Below, one piece after another: positions 52,119-63,766 of a stretch of 64,000 bases of DNA. Source of the stretch: CAZRXG01 sp964603985 (GTDB lineage Bacteria; Chloroflexota; Anaerolineae; Aggregatilineales; UBA3940); assembly GCA_964603985.1 (NCBI GenBank), contig CAZRXG010000008.1, positions 78,493 through 142,492 of the forward strand, in the 5' to 3' direction. The translations under genes were made by a program, and so were the position numbers. Within the stretch, counting starts at the first letter, position 1. Each line of letters begins with the position of its first letter. The notes beneath the pieces are model-generated. The model had not been told where the DNA came from. It searched no databases and was given only the letters and a program-made list of their open reading frames with translations.

Positions 52119-53066
52119 ATGGGTCTATTCCGTCGCGACAAAACTTCCAAGCGCCTTGAGGAACTCGATACGTTTGTTGAGAGCGAATGGCAGCCGGCCG
52201 AGACCGATATGGACGACAAGGCCTCTGCTGCGATGACGGCGCGCGAGGAGATCGCTCGCCGGCTCGACAACCTGCTTGACCGGCGAGGTTTTGCCGCCGG
52301 TGTGCGCTCGCAGCTTCGTAAAGCCGACCTCAAGCTGACGGTCAGCGAGTTCCTGCTGCTGCACCTTGTGGCAGCCGCGCTGCTCGGTGGGGCGGGCTTC
52401 ATTTTGCGTGGTGTGCCCGGGGCCGGGCTTGGTGTGATCGGCGGGTTTTTCCTGCCGCGCATCTACGTCTCGGTCCGCAAAGCGCAGCGTCTCAACGCCT
52501 TCAATAACCAGCTTGGTGATATCCTCAACCTGTGGGTGAACTCGCTGCGTGCGGGTTACAGTGTCCCACAGGCAATGCAGGCTGTGTCTGAGGAGGCCCC
52601 TGACCCCGCCGCAGACGAGTTTAAACGCGTGGTGGCCGAGCTCCAGATCGGCATCCCGATGGAGGTCGCGCTCAACAACATGCTGGCTCGTATCGAGAGC
52701 GAAGACCTCGACCTGGTATTCACGGCTGTGAACATCCAGCGCGAGGTCGGCGGGAACCTGGCTGAGATCCTGGAAACGATCAGCCACACCATCCGCGAGC
52801 GTATTCGCATCAAGGGCGAGATCCGTACCTTGACCGCATCCGGGCGCGCGACCGGCACCCTGATTGGCCTGCTGCCGTTCATCTTGATGATCCTCCTCTA
52901 CCTGATCAACGCCGAGTACATGCAGCAACTCTTCCTGGGTGATCCGATTGGGGCGGACATGCCCGTTGTCGGAATTCCCTGTGGCTGGCCGATCCTGGCG
53001 ATGATCATCATCCTGGAAGCTGTCGGTCTTGCGGTCATCCAGCGTATCATCGACATTGAGGTGTAG
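52119..53066 (+). CDS. tadB: Flp pilus platform protein TadB
   Basis: A 315-residue inner-membrane platform protein of the type II secretion F family. A charged N-terminal region (to about residue 85) precedes a first membrane pair (about 85-112). The T2SSF domain (about 145-270) has LNLWVNSLRAGYSVPQAMQA and FTAVNIQREVGGNLAEIL, and two membrane helices close the protein. With TadC it forms the base on which CpaF assembles pilin. GGGAGGT precedes the ATG. It lies 209 bp after cpaF. Confidence 0.93.
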   Translation: MGLFRRDKTSKRLEELDTFVESEWQPAETDMDDKASAAMTAREEIARRLDNLLDRRGFAAGVRSQLRKADLKLTVSEFLLLHLVAAALLGGAGFILRGVPGAGLGVIGGFFLPRIYVSVRKAQRLNAFNNQLGDILNLWVNSLRAGYSVPQAMQAVSEEAPDPAADEFKRVVAELQIGIPMEVALNNMLARIESEDLDLVFTAVNIQREVGGNLAEILETISHTIRERIRIKGEIRTLTASGRATGTLIGLLPFILMILLYLINAEYMQQLFLGDPIGADMPVVGIPCGWPILAMIIILEAVGLAVIQRIIDIEV

Positions 53067-53234
53067 CGGCAACTGAGCATGAGTGGCTGCTCACCGTGGC
53101 GTCCGGGTGTCTCTTCGGATGGCCGCCGGTTTGTTGCGTTGTGGGGTTCGTGTTTGGATTGAAGAAAGGAGCTAAGGCGGCTTTCAGCATTGCGCGGCAG
53201 TGTGTGCGGCTGCGGCGCGTGCCGCCGGAGTCTT

Positions 53235-54188
53235 ATGGAAGAAATCAATCTTCTCCAGATTTTACCTTTTGTGCTGGGCGGTATCGCCTTTCTTGTGGCG
53301 GTCGGCTTGATCGCGGTTGGCGTGACCAACGCCAACCAGTCTGACCCGCTGGCGGATCGTCTGGCCGACTATGTCAGCGCTGATGAGATAACCGCCAACC
53401 TCGAGGCGATTGAGATGTCGGTACCGTTCTCGCAGCGTGTCATCATGCCGATATTGCAGCAGATCGCCAAGATCACGACCCAGTTTGCCCCGCAGGAGGC
53501 CTTGCAGAACACGGCCAGGAATCTGCAACTGGCGGGTGACGTTACCAGCCTGACTCCGTCGATCTTCTGGGCGATGCGCTTTGCGGCGACGATTGGCCTG
53601 GCCGTCTTGATGCTGGTTATGTTCTCGCGCAAAGGGCCGCTCTACATCGTTCTGGGCGGCGTTGGTGGCGGCTTGGTGGGCTTCATGTTGCCCCAACTGT
53701 GGCTCAGGAGCAAGATCACCCGTCGCCAGGATGACATCATCAAGGCGCTCCCCGACGCGTTGGACCTGATGTCCATCTGTGTCGAGGCTGGGCTTGGCTT
53801 TGACCAGGCCATGGCCAAGGTGTATGAGAAGTGGGATAACGAGCTGGCTCTCTCCTTTGGGCGCGTCATCCGGGAGATTGCGCTGGGTAAGACCCGCCGT
53901 GATGCGCTTAAAGCGATGGATGAGAGCATTGATGTCGCCGACGTGACCAGCTTCGTCAGCGCGATCATCCAGGCTGACCAGCTCGGTGTCAGCATCTCCA
54001 GGGTGCTCAAGATCCAGTCCGAGCAGATGCGCATAAAGCGTCGCCAGCGTGCTCAGGAGAGGGCGCAGCAGGCCCCGATCAAGATGATGATCCCAATGGT
54101 CCTGCTGATCTTCCCGACCATCTGGTTGGTGCTGCTGGGACCGGCGGCGATTCAGCTTTACAGGGCTTTTGTCCTTAAGAAGTTCTGA
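53235..54188 (+). CDS. tadC: Flp pilus platform protein TadC
   Basis: A 317-residue partner of TadB with the same T2SSF fold. Membrane helices lie near residues 8-30, 115-150 and at the C-terminus (MMIPMVLLIFPTIWLVLLGP). The T2SSF region reads LPDALDLMSICVEAGLGFDQ, then FVSAIIQADQLGVSISRVL. The start at 53235 (MEEINLLQ) has GGAG upstream; a longer in-frame start is Cys-rich and not credible. It is the last tad gene seen; TadE/TadF-type minor pilins and the prepilin peptidase are not in the window. Confidence 0.92.
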   Translation: MEEINLLQILPFVLGGIAFLVAVGLIAVGVTNANQSDPLADRLADYVSADEITANLEAIEMSVPFSQRVIMPILQQIAKITTQFAPQEALQNTARNLQLAGDVTSLTPSIFWAMRFAATIGLAVLMLVMFSRKGPLYIVLGGVGGGLVGFMLPQLWLRSKITRRQDDIIKALPDALDLMSICVEAGLGFDQAMAKVYEKWDNELALSFGRVIREIALGKTRRDALKAMDESIDVADVTSFVSAIIQADQLGVSISRVLKIQSEQMRIKRRQRAQERAQQAPIKMMIPMVLLIFPTIWLVLLGPAAIQLYRAFVLKKF

Positions 54189-54199
54189 GCTTGAGTGAC

Positions 54200-54269
54200 A
54201 GGGGGCGAGGCGTGTGAGCGGCTCGGGGGCCGGAGGTCCCCCGTGCAATGCGTTGCTTGGGCGCCCCCT
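54200..54269 (+). other. Branched hairpin region between tadC and comF
   Basis: AGGGGGCG (54200-54207) pairs with CGCCCCCT (54262-54269). Inside are CGGGGG/CCCCCG (54224-54229, 54238-54243) and GCAA/TTGC (54245-54256). The structure follows the tadC stop by 11 bp and probably ends or protects the tad transcript; no U-run follows. Confidence 0.5.
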
Positions 54270-54335
54270 GGAGCATCTTTGACTGGGGCTACCAAGCCTA
54301 CCGACGGCCTCTAGCATCGCCGAGAGAGTTGGAGC

Positions 54336-55061
54336 ATGCCGTCAACAGGAGTGAACTTGTCTGGGCAGGTTCGGGGCCTGGCTGGGGCCGTTCTTGACCT
54401 GCTTTTCCCACCTCGCTGTGCGGTCTGCAAGCGTGTCGGGGGCGATCAACTGTGCTCGGCCTGCCTGGCCGAGTTTGTGCCTGTTGGCGATGCCGCTTGC
54501 CCGGTGTGCGGCGATTTGCACTCCGGTGCGCGCCTCTGTTGGCGGTGCCGTGACGAGCGCCCGGCTTTTTCCCGTGTGCAGAGCGGATTCCGCTTTGAAG
54601 GGCGTGTTCGGCAGGCCATTCATACCTTCAAGTACAGGGGAGGCGAGATGTTAGCCGCTCCGCTGGCCGGGGCGCTGGCGGGGGTTGTGCCGCCGCCTGC
54701 CTCGGCATTGTTCGTGCTGTGTGCGGTTCCGCTCCACGCCGCCCGTCAGGCCGAGCGCGGCTATAATCAGGCCGGCCTGCTCACGGACGAACTCGTGAGG
54801 TTGTGGGGGATGCCGCGCTTATCCCCTGCTGCGTTGGAGCGTATCCGCCCGACGGACAGCCAGGTTGGACAGGACTACGCAGCGCGGCGCGCAAATGTGC
54901 GCGGCGCATTTGCCGCCCGCTCCGAGTTGGTGCATGATCGTCAGGTCCTTCTGATCGATGACGTTTGCACTACGGGAGCGACGATGAATGCCTGTGCCGA
55001 AGCTTTGCTTGCTGCGGGCGCGAAGTCGGTTGCGGGCGTGACCCTGGCTCGAGCGATTTAA
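54336..55061 (+). CDS. comF: ComF family phosphoribosyltransferase-like protein
   Basis: A 241-residue protein with two N-terminal zinc Cys clusters (CAVCKRVGGDQLCSAC and CPVCGDLHSGARLCWRC) and a C-terminal phosphoribosyltransferase fold with the PRPP loop VLLIDDVCTTGATM. ComF proteins are needed for uptake or processing of transforming DNA in naturally competent bacteria, although many non-competent species keep the gene. Its location just after a Tad operon and before hpf is notable, since comF next to hpf is also common in Firmicutes. Confidence 0.94.
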   Translation: MPSTGVNLSGQVRGLAGAVLDLLFPPRCAVCKRVGGDQLCSACLAEFVPVGDAACPVCGDLHSGARLCWRCRDERPAFSRVQSGFRFEGRVRQAIHTFKYRGGEMLAAPLAGALAGVVPPPASALFVLCAVPLHAARQAERGYNQAGLLTDELVRLWGMPRLSPAALERIRPTDSQVGQDYAARRANVRGAFAARSELVHDRQVLLIDDVCTTGATMNACAEALLAAGAKSVAGVTLARAI

Positions 55062-55135
55062 CAATCAGGCACGACGTTTTAGACCGCCGCTTCGCCCCGT
55101 CGAAGCCTTTGCAAGCGATGAAAGGAGCTTTGCCT

Positions 55136-55690
55136 GTGGACATTGAGATACATGGGCGCAACGTTGACGTCACACCGCGACTCCAATCATACGTCGAGCG
55201 CAAGGTTGAGCGGCTCGATCGCTATCTTCCCGACATCGTTGACGTGCGGGTTGACCTGACCGAACAGAAGTCTAATCGCATGGGGGATCGTCAGGTCGCC
55301 CAGCTCACCGTTCGCCATCGGCGAGGTATGATCCTGCGGGCTGAGGAACGCACCAATGACTTGTTCGCGGCTGTGGACGCCGTCGTCGATAAGATGTACC
55401 GCCAGATTGAACGCTATAAAGGGAAGCATCGGCGGCGTGGCGATTACCAGGAGGACTTCGCCGCCTACGAGACGGCCATTGAACTGGACGAGAGCGAATT
55501 AGCAATGGGCGACGTGATACGCCGCAAGAAGTTCTCCGTTGTGCCGATGCATGAGGAAGAGGCAATAGAACAGATGGAGCTATTGGGCCACGACTTCTTC
55601 GTCTTTGTCAACGCTGAAACTGCCAACGTGAACGTCGTCTACCGGCGGCATGACGGTGACTACGGTCTCCTTGAGCCTGAGGTCGATTAG
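55136..55690 (+). CDS. hpf: Ribosome hibernation promoting factor, long form
   Basis: A 184-residue long-form HPF. The N-terminal S30AE/RaiA domain (about residues 1-100: IEIHGRNVDVTPRLQSYVERK) sits in the mRNA channel of the 30S subunit. The C-terminal domain (about 128-184: VIRRKKFSVVPMHEEEAIEQ, then VNVVYRRHDGDYGLLEP) dimerises to make 100S particles. GTG at 55136 is chosen because AAAGGAG lies 8 nt upstream and the protein then begins exactly at the domain; an ATG at 55118 is the alternative. A strong terminator follows. Confidence 0.95.
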   Translation: MDIEIHGRNVDVTPRLQSYVERKVERLDRYLPDIVDVRVDLTEQKSNRMGDRQVAQLTVRHRRGMILRAEERTNDLFAAVDAVVDKMYRQIERYKGKHRRRGDYQEDFAAYETAIELDESELAMGDVIRRKKFSVVPMHEEEAIEQMELLGHDFFVFVNAETANVNVVYRRHDGDYGLLEPEVD

Positions 55691-55719
55691 AGACCGGCCC
55701 TGTATATTCACAACACCAA

Positions 55720-55754
55720 CCGGGGAGGGCTGTCAGCCCTCCCCGGCGCTTTTT
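55720..55754 (+). terminator. Rho-independent terminator after hpf
   Basis: CCGGGGAGGGC (55720-55730) pairs with GCCCTCCCCGG (55736-55746) in an 11-bp GC stem with a 5-nt loop, followed by CGC and five T. Confidence 0.93.
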
Positions 55755-55775
55755 CTGTGCTTGGTCACCGCGCGA

Positions 55776-56324
55776 TCACCAACCCCTGATGTAGTCGCCC
55801 CACTCGTCGGGTAGATTCACCGTCTGCCCGAAGATGTATTCGGCTGACGCTGCTGGCTTGTATGGCCGGGAGCGCAGGGGCATCCCCGCTTCCTGGGGAG
55901 TTCTCCCGCCTTTGCGTCGGTTGCAGAGCGGGCAGGCCGTGACCAGGTTCTCCCATGTGTGCAGCCCGCCTCGATGGCGCGGTATGACGTGGTCAATTGT
56001 CAGGGCCTTTGAGTACTGCCCGCAGTACTGGCAGGTGTAGTTGTCGCGGCGGAAGATCTCACGTCTGGTCAGCTTGACGCGCGGGCGTGGCCGGTGAACC
56101 ATGTATTGCAGGCGCACGATGGAAGGGCGCGGAAAAGACGACGAGGCGGTTTTTATAGCGCCTCGCCCGTCTAGCAGTAATACGGCTTTCCCGGTCATTA
56201 TCAGTCCGACCGCGCGCCTTGTCGTGCAGATATTTAATGGTTCGTAGTTGGCGTTCAACACCAGGACCGGCTGGTTCACCTCGTACTCCCAGCGGCTCGG
56301 CAGGTCCCCACTCTGCCTTGCCAT
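55776..56324 (-). CDS. HNH endonuclease domain protein
   Basis: A 182-residue protein. The N-terminal part (about residues 18-75: VLVLNANYEPLNICTTRRA) is common to a widespread family of bacterial HNH proteins of unknown role. The C-terminal HNH domain (about 92-140) has the zinc pairs CQYCG and CPLCN, with the catalytic DHVIPRHRGG between them and ENLVTAC. It is not next to any recognisable intein, intron, phage or restriction gene. The family is usually chromosomal and may act in DNA repair or recombination, which is an inference. Confidence 0.9.
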   Translation of the reverse strand: MARQSGDLPSRWEYEVNQPVLVLNANYEPLNICTTRRAVGLIMTGKAVLLLDGRGAIKTASSSFPRPSIVRLQYMVHRPRPRVKLTRREIFRRDNYTCQYCGQYSKALTIDHVIPRHRGGLHTWENLVTACPLCNRRKGGRTPQEAGMPLRSRPYKPAASAEYIFGQTVNLPDEWGDYIRGW

Positions 56325-56396
56325 GAATGTCTAAAACTGGCAAACTGCGGGACATTCTACCATCATGCTGTCGTTCCCGCAATCACCCCGTGTGAC

Positions 56397-56430
56397 ACAA
56401 AAGGGGCACGGAGCGTGGCTCTGTGCCCCC
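56397..56430 (-). terminator. Terminator of the PD40 lipoprotein gene
   Basis: On the minus strand GGGGCACAGAG pairs with CTCCGTGCCCC (11 positions, one G-T wobble) around CCACG, followed by TTTT and TG. It lies about 20 bp after the stop codon at 56450. Confidence 0.8.
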
Positions 56431-56449
56431 ATTCCTCGTGTCGACGGGT

Positions 56450-58357
56450 TTAAGGTGCCCAGTTGTATCCGTAGTAGGTCTCCAGCACCTCCGGGCGGGC
56501 CGTCGGCCCGGCTGCGATGGGCCGCGCAACCAGCGGGTTGGGAGGTACGCTGCCGTCGGCCTTGACGATGTACAGGTAGACGTGCCCATCGCCCGGCGCG
56601 GCGGAATATGCGACCAGTTGCCCGTCCGGCGACCACACCGGGAAGCCTTTGGTCGGTGAGTCGTTGGTGAGCTTGAGCTGCCCGGTGCCGTCCGGGTTCA
56701 TGACGACCAGTTGCCGGTCGACGATGGTTGCCAGCAGCAATCTGTCGTCGGTCCCTATCGGCGGTGAGATGCGCCCGCCGAAGGGCAGCGAGCTGACCAC
56801 CTGGCCGAGCAGGTCGATCTGGAGTGTGCCCAGCAGGAAGCTCTCTTCGTTGTACCAGGAGGGATAAGGGATGCCCGACCCGTAGGTGATCTCTTCGAGC
56901 AGGTTGTTGATCACACCCGTTTCCGGGTCGATCTGGCACGCGTCGTGCTGCCCATAGGGGGTGCATCCGGCCAGGATGTCCCCCGTCTCATCGCCCCAGG
57001 TCAGCCCGTACAGTTGCCGGTAGGCGTGCGTCATCTGCACAGGCCCGGAGCCGTCGGCGTTGGCCAGCCAGAGTTCGCCGTTCGAGACGAAGGCGAGCCG
57101 CCGGAAGGCGGGCCCCCAGGCGGGGTACAGCCCGTCTATTGGCAGCCGGATCAGGTTCGAGCCGTCGAAGTTAACCGTGTAGATCCCCGTCTCCAGGCAG
57201 TCCGGGCAGTTGAACGAGTTGGTGGCAAAGATGACGGCGTTGGTCACCGGCTCTGAGCCGCGTGGTGGCCGCGCCAGGCTGCGCGGGTCGATCTCGCCCA
57301 CCCCCCACGCCCGGATATAATAGACCCGCCGCCCGGCGTGTCCCCCGCCCAAACCGCCGTCTTCGCCGGGATGCTGTGTCAGGCGGACGCGGTTGCTGCC
57401 GTCGGTGTTGATGTAGTACAGATCGATGTTCCCGTCGCCGTAGTTGGCAGCGAACATGATCACGTTGCCATCCGGCGACCAGGCCGGGTTCTGGTTCCAG
57501 GCCGAGTCGTTTGTGATGCGCACCTGGTTGCTGCCGTCGATCTTCATCACGTAGATCTCGGAGCCGATCCCCACGTCGCGGTCCGACTCAAATGCGATCT
57601 GCTTCCCGTCCGGCGAAACGGTGGGGTTGGCGTTGTAGGCGTCGCCGTCGCTGGTCAGGGCGGTAGCTTCCGTGCCGTCGGCGTTCATGATGTAGATCTC
57701 GCTGAAGCGCCCGTTGGTCGGCAGGTCGCGGGCCGACATGAACACGATCTGCCCGTCCGGTGTCCACTCCGGGTAAGTGTCCACCGCTTCGATGTCGGCG
57801 GTCAGGTTGGTTACCGTCAGGTCGGCCATGCTGATCACGCAGATGTCGCTGTTGTCGTTGCAGGCATAGGCGATGCGCGTTCCGTCCGGCGACCAGCGGG
57901 GGTACATGCCGTCGCCCTCGGTGAGCTGGGTGATGTTGCTGCCGTCGATGTTGGCGATGTAGATGCCGTTGCTCAGCATGGTGCTCTGCACCGAGACGAA
58001 AGCGACCCTGGAGCCGTCCGGCGCAACGTCCGGCCAGATGGCGTGCCGGACCACCTCTTCGTCCATTTCGAGCTTACCGCAGTAAAGCCCATCCACCGTC
58101 AGGAAGTGGAGGGCCATGTTGCCGCTGCGTGCCGAGCCGTAGATGATCGGGACGATCTGGTTCGGCGAGACGATCTCCTCTGGCGTGCCGGTCGGCTCAG
58201 GCGCGAGGGTGGGGGTGAGCGGCGGCAGTGTCGGGACGGGCGGCGGTGTGGGCGATGGGGTGACGGGACCTGATGGCTGCCGCCCAAGTGACGGGAGGCC
58301 GCACGCCAGCATGGACAGCGCCAGGACTGCAAGCGCAAGATGGGCCTTGTTTTTCAT
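56450..58357 (-). CDS. PD40/TolB-like beta-propeller lipoprotein
   Basis: A 635-residue secreted lipoprotein. The lipobox LACG puts the acylated Cys at residue 19, followed by a Pro/Thr-rich linker (about residues 25-65). The rest is made of WD40-like PD40 beta-propeller repeats; typical units are MYPRWSPDGTRIAYAC, QNPAWSPDGNVIMFAA and GFPVWSPDGQLVAYSA, each ending near a short NADGS or NIDGS turn. It probably forms one or two propellers outside the membrane for ligand or protein binding. There are no tol genes nearby. The gene is monocistronic, with its own promoter and terminator. Confidence 0.9.
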   Translation of the reverse strand: MKNKAHLALAVLALSMLACGLPSLGRQPSGPVTPSPTPPPVPTLPPLTPTLAPEPTGTPEEIVSPNQIVPIIYGSARSGNMALHFLTVDGLYCGKLEMDEEVVRHAIWPDVAPDGSRVAFVSVQSTMLSNGIYIANIDGSNITQLTEGDGMYPRWSPDGTRIAYACNDNSDICVISMADLTVTNLTADIEAVDTYPEWTPDGQIVFMSARDLPTNGRFSEIYIMNADGTEATALTSDGDAYNANPTVSPDGKQIAFESDRDVGIGSEIYVMKIDGSNQVRITNDSAWNQNPAWSPDGNVIMFAANYGDGNIDLYYINTDGSNRVRLTQHPGEDGGLGGGHAGRRVYYIRAWGVGEIDPRSLARPPRGSEPVTNAVIFATNSFNCPDCLETGIYTVNFDGSNLIRLPIDGLYPAWGPAFRRLAFVSNGELWLANADGSGPVQMTHAYRQLYGLTWGDETGDILAGCTPYGQHDACQIDPETGVINNLLEEITYGSGIPYPSWYNEESFLLGTLQIDLLGQVVSSLPFGGRISPPIGTDDRLLLATIVDRQLVVMNPDGTGQLKLTNDSPTKGFPVWSPDGQLVAYSAAPGDGHVYLYIVKADGSVPPNPLVARPIAAGPTARPEVLETYYGYNWAP

Positions 58358-58453
58358 AGGAGCGCTACTCCCTCTTGGTCCAGACAGGTTGTGCTCAAAG
58401 CGGGGCTTTTTGTTACGGCGATCCTGAGATGCAGCCCCGATCCATCTGGTGGA

Positions 58454-58462
58454 AGTATAGCA
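58454..58462 (-). promoter_or_regulatory. Extended -10 promoter of the PD40 lipoprotein gene
   Basis: Minus-strand TGCTATACT inside TTATGCTATACTTC, the same 14-mer found at the promoter of the 59288 gene. It lies about 97 bp before the start codon at 58357. Confidence 0.55.
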
Positions 58463-58525
58463 TAATTGGGCGTGGGCGCATCCTGGGGTAGGGAGGCTCA
58501 GGGGGTAGGGATCTGCTCGTGCCGA

Positions 58526-59101
58526 TTACCGCCCGCTCTCATCGAGGGCGCGCTCCAGCAGGTCGGCTACGTTGAGATCGGCGGCCCACCGCCACAGGTA
58601 GCCCAGGTCGAGGTGTCCTCCCTGCGCTTTAAGCACGCCCTGCACGTCCTGCCACTGGCGGCTTGAGATCTCGTTATCCAGCCGGTGCCATTCGAGCTTC
58701 GCCAGGATAACGTCCTCCGGGCTGGCCAGTGCAACCACGTATCTCCCCTCCTGGTCTATGGCGCGTCTCATCCGCCGCTCGAACTGCATCTGGTCGTAGA
58801 GGCGCTTTTTGGGGATGAACACGTCCACTCCGAACATCGTCGCCCGGTGGATCACGCTGAAGCTGCTTTGCCGTTCGATGGCCTCCCGGATCGTGTCTGC
58901 GTTGACGTAGAACGCGCTGCCGAGTGCCTGTGTGAACGGCTCGACGTGCTGGGGGTACAGGTCGGCCACCAGGTAGGCGTCCAGCGTGGTGCGCACAAAG
59001 CCGTAGGCAGTGCCCGCTATCGATCCCCCGATGAAGTACGGCACGTCGAGGTCATCCAGCGTATCGGTGACGAGCGTGACGACGACAAACGGCTCATTCA
59101 A
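58526..59101 (-). CDS. Nucleotidyltransferase-fold protein with partly degenerate active site
   Basis: A 191-residue protein with the start of an MNT/AbiEii-like nucleotidyltransferase fold: FIGGSIAGTAYGFVRTTLDA, where the usual pattern is GG-(S)-x-A-x8-R-x-T-x-D-x-D. Only the first of the two catalytic Asp is kept (TLDAY), so it may be inactive. The rest (VDVFIPKKRLYDQMQFERR, then ASPEDVILAKLEWHR) is conserved in this family. The start overlaps the end of the small gene at 59094-59288 by 8 bp, giving a two-gene cassette that resembles a toxin-antitoxin-like pair, though this is unproven. Confidence 0.8.
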   Translation of the reverse strand: MNEPFVVVTLVTDTLDDLDVPYFIGGSIAGTAYGFVRTTLDAYLVADLYPQHVEPFTQALGSAFYVNADTIREAIERQSSFSVIHRATMFGVDVFIPKKRLYDQMQFERRMRRAIDQEGRYVVALASPEDVILAKLEWHRLDNEISSRQWQDVQGVLKAQGGHLDLGYLWRWAADLNVADLLERALDESGR

Positions 59102-59288
59102 CGGAGTCTGCTCCTGGCTGCGGCAGCGGACCGGATGCCTTTTTGGCCAGACCGCTCAACATCGGCGTGCAGGCCATCTGGCTCAACCGGCACATCCCCT
59201 CTATTTTTCGCCACCCCGGAGCCTGGCGAAGCAGGTCACCCCACGCCCGCGCGGCTTCCGGGTGGGTGTCCGTCGGCAGGTCGGTCAT
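59094..59288 (-). CDS. Small partner protein of the nucleotidyltransferase-like gene
   Basis: A 64-residue protein starting MTDLPTDTHPEAARAWGDLL. It resembles small proteins often found just upstream of nucleotidyltransferase-like genes, which carry a TDTxPEA N-terminus and a WRK(I/L)E segment (here GWRKIEGMCRLSQ). Those relatives, as I recall, are longer, so this copy may be shortened at the C-terminus. GAGGG precedes the ATG. The promoter at 59305-59313 would leave a leader of only about 10 nt. The function is unknown. Confidence 0.65.
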   Translation of the reverse strand: MTDLPTDTHPEAARAWGDLLRQAPGWRKIEGMCRLSQMACTPMLSGLAKKASGPLPQPGADSVE

Positions 59289-59627
59289 GTTACCCTCTGA
59301 TAGAAGTATAGCATAACCGGCAGCAATTGGCTGAGACGTGGGCATAAATCAGGCGGGCACTTGATCGGGCTGCACCCAGACCGAGAGCGGTTTGCTTCGT
59401 TCACCCGTGTGCAACGCCGAGTCCTCTGACGCAGCGCGTCAGCCCCGCCGCAGGCATCCTGAGTATTTAACCCGGCCATGACGGGAATGTGCTTCGTCTG
59501 GCTGCCTGGCTGCTTGGCTGCCCCCTCCCCCCAGCGTCGTCAGGCGCGGAATGTGGGGGAGGGGCGGGGGTGGGGGCGAACAATCATTCCTCGGCGCGGG
59601 CGCGAAACGAGACCGATTCTCGATTAC
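59289..59627. other. Intergenic region with G-quadruplex-capable tract
   Basis: This 339-bp gap lies between mfd (ending at 59628) and the small gene at 59288. It holds the extended -10 promoter at 59305-59313, a C-rich/G-rich inverted repeat (CCCCTCCCCC with GGGGGAGGGG, about 59522-59564), a four-run G tract (59555-59576), and a weak hairpin CGAGA/TCTCG (59608-59622) next to TTT after the mfd stop. No coding region is convincing. Confidence 0.6.
59305..59313 (-). promoter_or_regulatory. Extended -10 promoter of the nucleotidyltransferase cassette
   Basis: Minus-strand TGCTATACT, identical in its flanks (TTATGCTATACTTC) to the site at 58454-58462. The -10 ends 16 nt before the ATG at 59288, so the mRNA would be nearly leaderless but still contain GAGGG. 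Confidence 0.55.
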
Positions 59628-63161
<3,534 letters not shown>

Positions 63162-63179
63162 TACCTCACTACCTCTGAT

Positions 63180-63761
63180 TCACTCCAACACCGGCCCATT
63201 GTGGCGGCTCATCGCCAACTCGACGCCGTCGCGCAGCCAGGTCTCGATGGCATCGGCGGCGCGCTCGTAGGTTTCCTCGACGCTGGGTAGCTGCTCTTTG
63301 CCGAAGTTCTGGAGCACATAGGCCGCCGGGTCCATGCGTCCCGGCGGTCGCCCGATGCCCACCCGCAGGCGCGGGAACTCCTGGCTGCCCACCCGTTCGA
63401 TGATGCTCTTCATGCCCTTCTGTCCGCTCGATCCACCTGAGGGCCGCAGGCGCAGCGTGCCGACCGGCAGGTCGAGGTCATCGAAGATCACCAGCAGCCG
63501 CTCTGGGTCGATCTTGTAAAACCTCCGCAGCGCCGCGACCGGGCCGCCGCTCTTGTTCATGTACTCCAGCGGCTTGGCGAGGATCACCGCCCGCCCCGCG
63601 ATCTGGCCGCCGGTCACGAATGCGTCCGACTGGCGGCGTCTGAAGCGCAAACCATGCCGCTTCGCCAGGTGGTCGATCACCTGAAAGCCGACATTGTGGC
63701 GGTTCCGCTTATATTTGCGGCCCGGATTGCCCAGGCCCACGATCAGGTAACGCTCGGCCAT
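63180..63761 (-). CDS. pth: Peptidyl-tRNA hydrolase
   Basis: A 193-residue Pth that releases peptides from prematurely dropped peptidyl-tRNA. Signatures are IVGLGNPGRKYKRNRHNVGF (with the catalytic His in RHNVG), LAKPLEYMNKSG, IFDDLDLPVGTLRLRPSGGS and GIGRPPGRMDP. The start at 63761 (MAERYLIVGLGNPG) matches the family; longer in-frame starts run into the preceding gene. The upstream gene ends only 5 bp before it and mfd follows after 18 bp. The pth-mfd order is common in bacteria. Confidence 0.97.
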   Translation of the reverse strand: MAERYLIVGLGNPGRKYKRNRHNVGFQVIDHLAKRHGLRFRRRQSDAFVTGGQIAGRAVILAKPLEYMNKSGGPVAALRRFYKIDPERLLVIFDDLDLPVGTLRLRPSGGSSGQKGMKSIIERVGSQEFPRLRVGIGRPPGRMDPAAYVLQNFGKEQLPSVEETYERAADAIETWLRDGVELAMSRHNGPVLE

Positions 63762-63766
63762 GCCCG

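Noticed and set aside
55776..56324. HNH protein as a homing endonuclease or restriction enzyme
   Set aside because: No intron, intein, methylase or phage gene is adjacent, and the N-terminal part matches a general chromosomal family.
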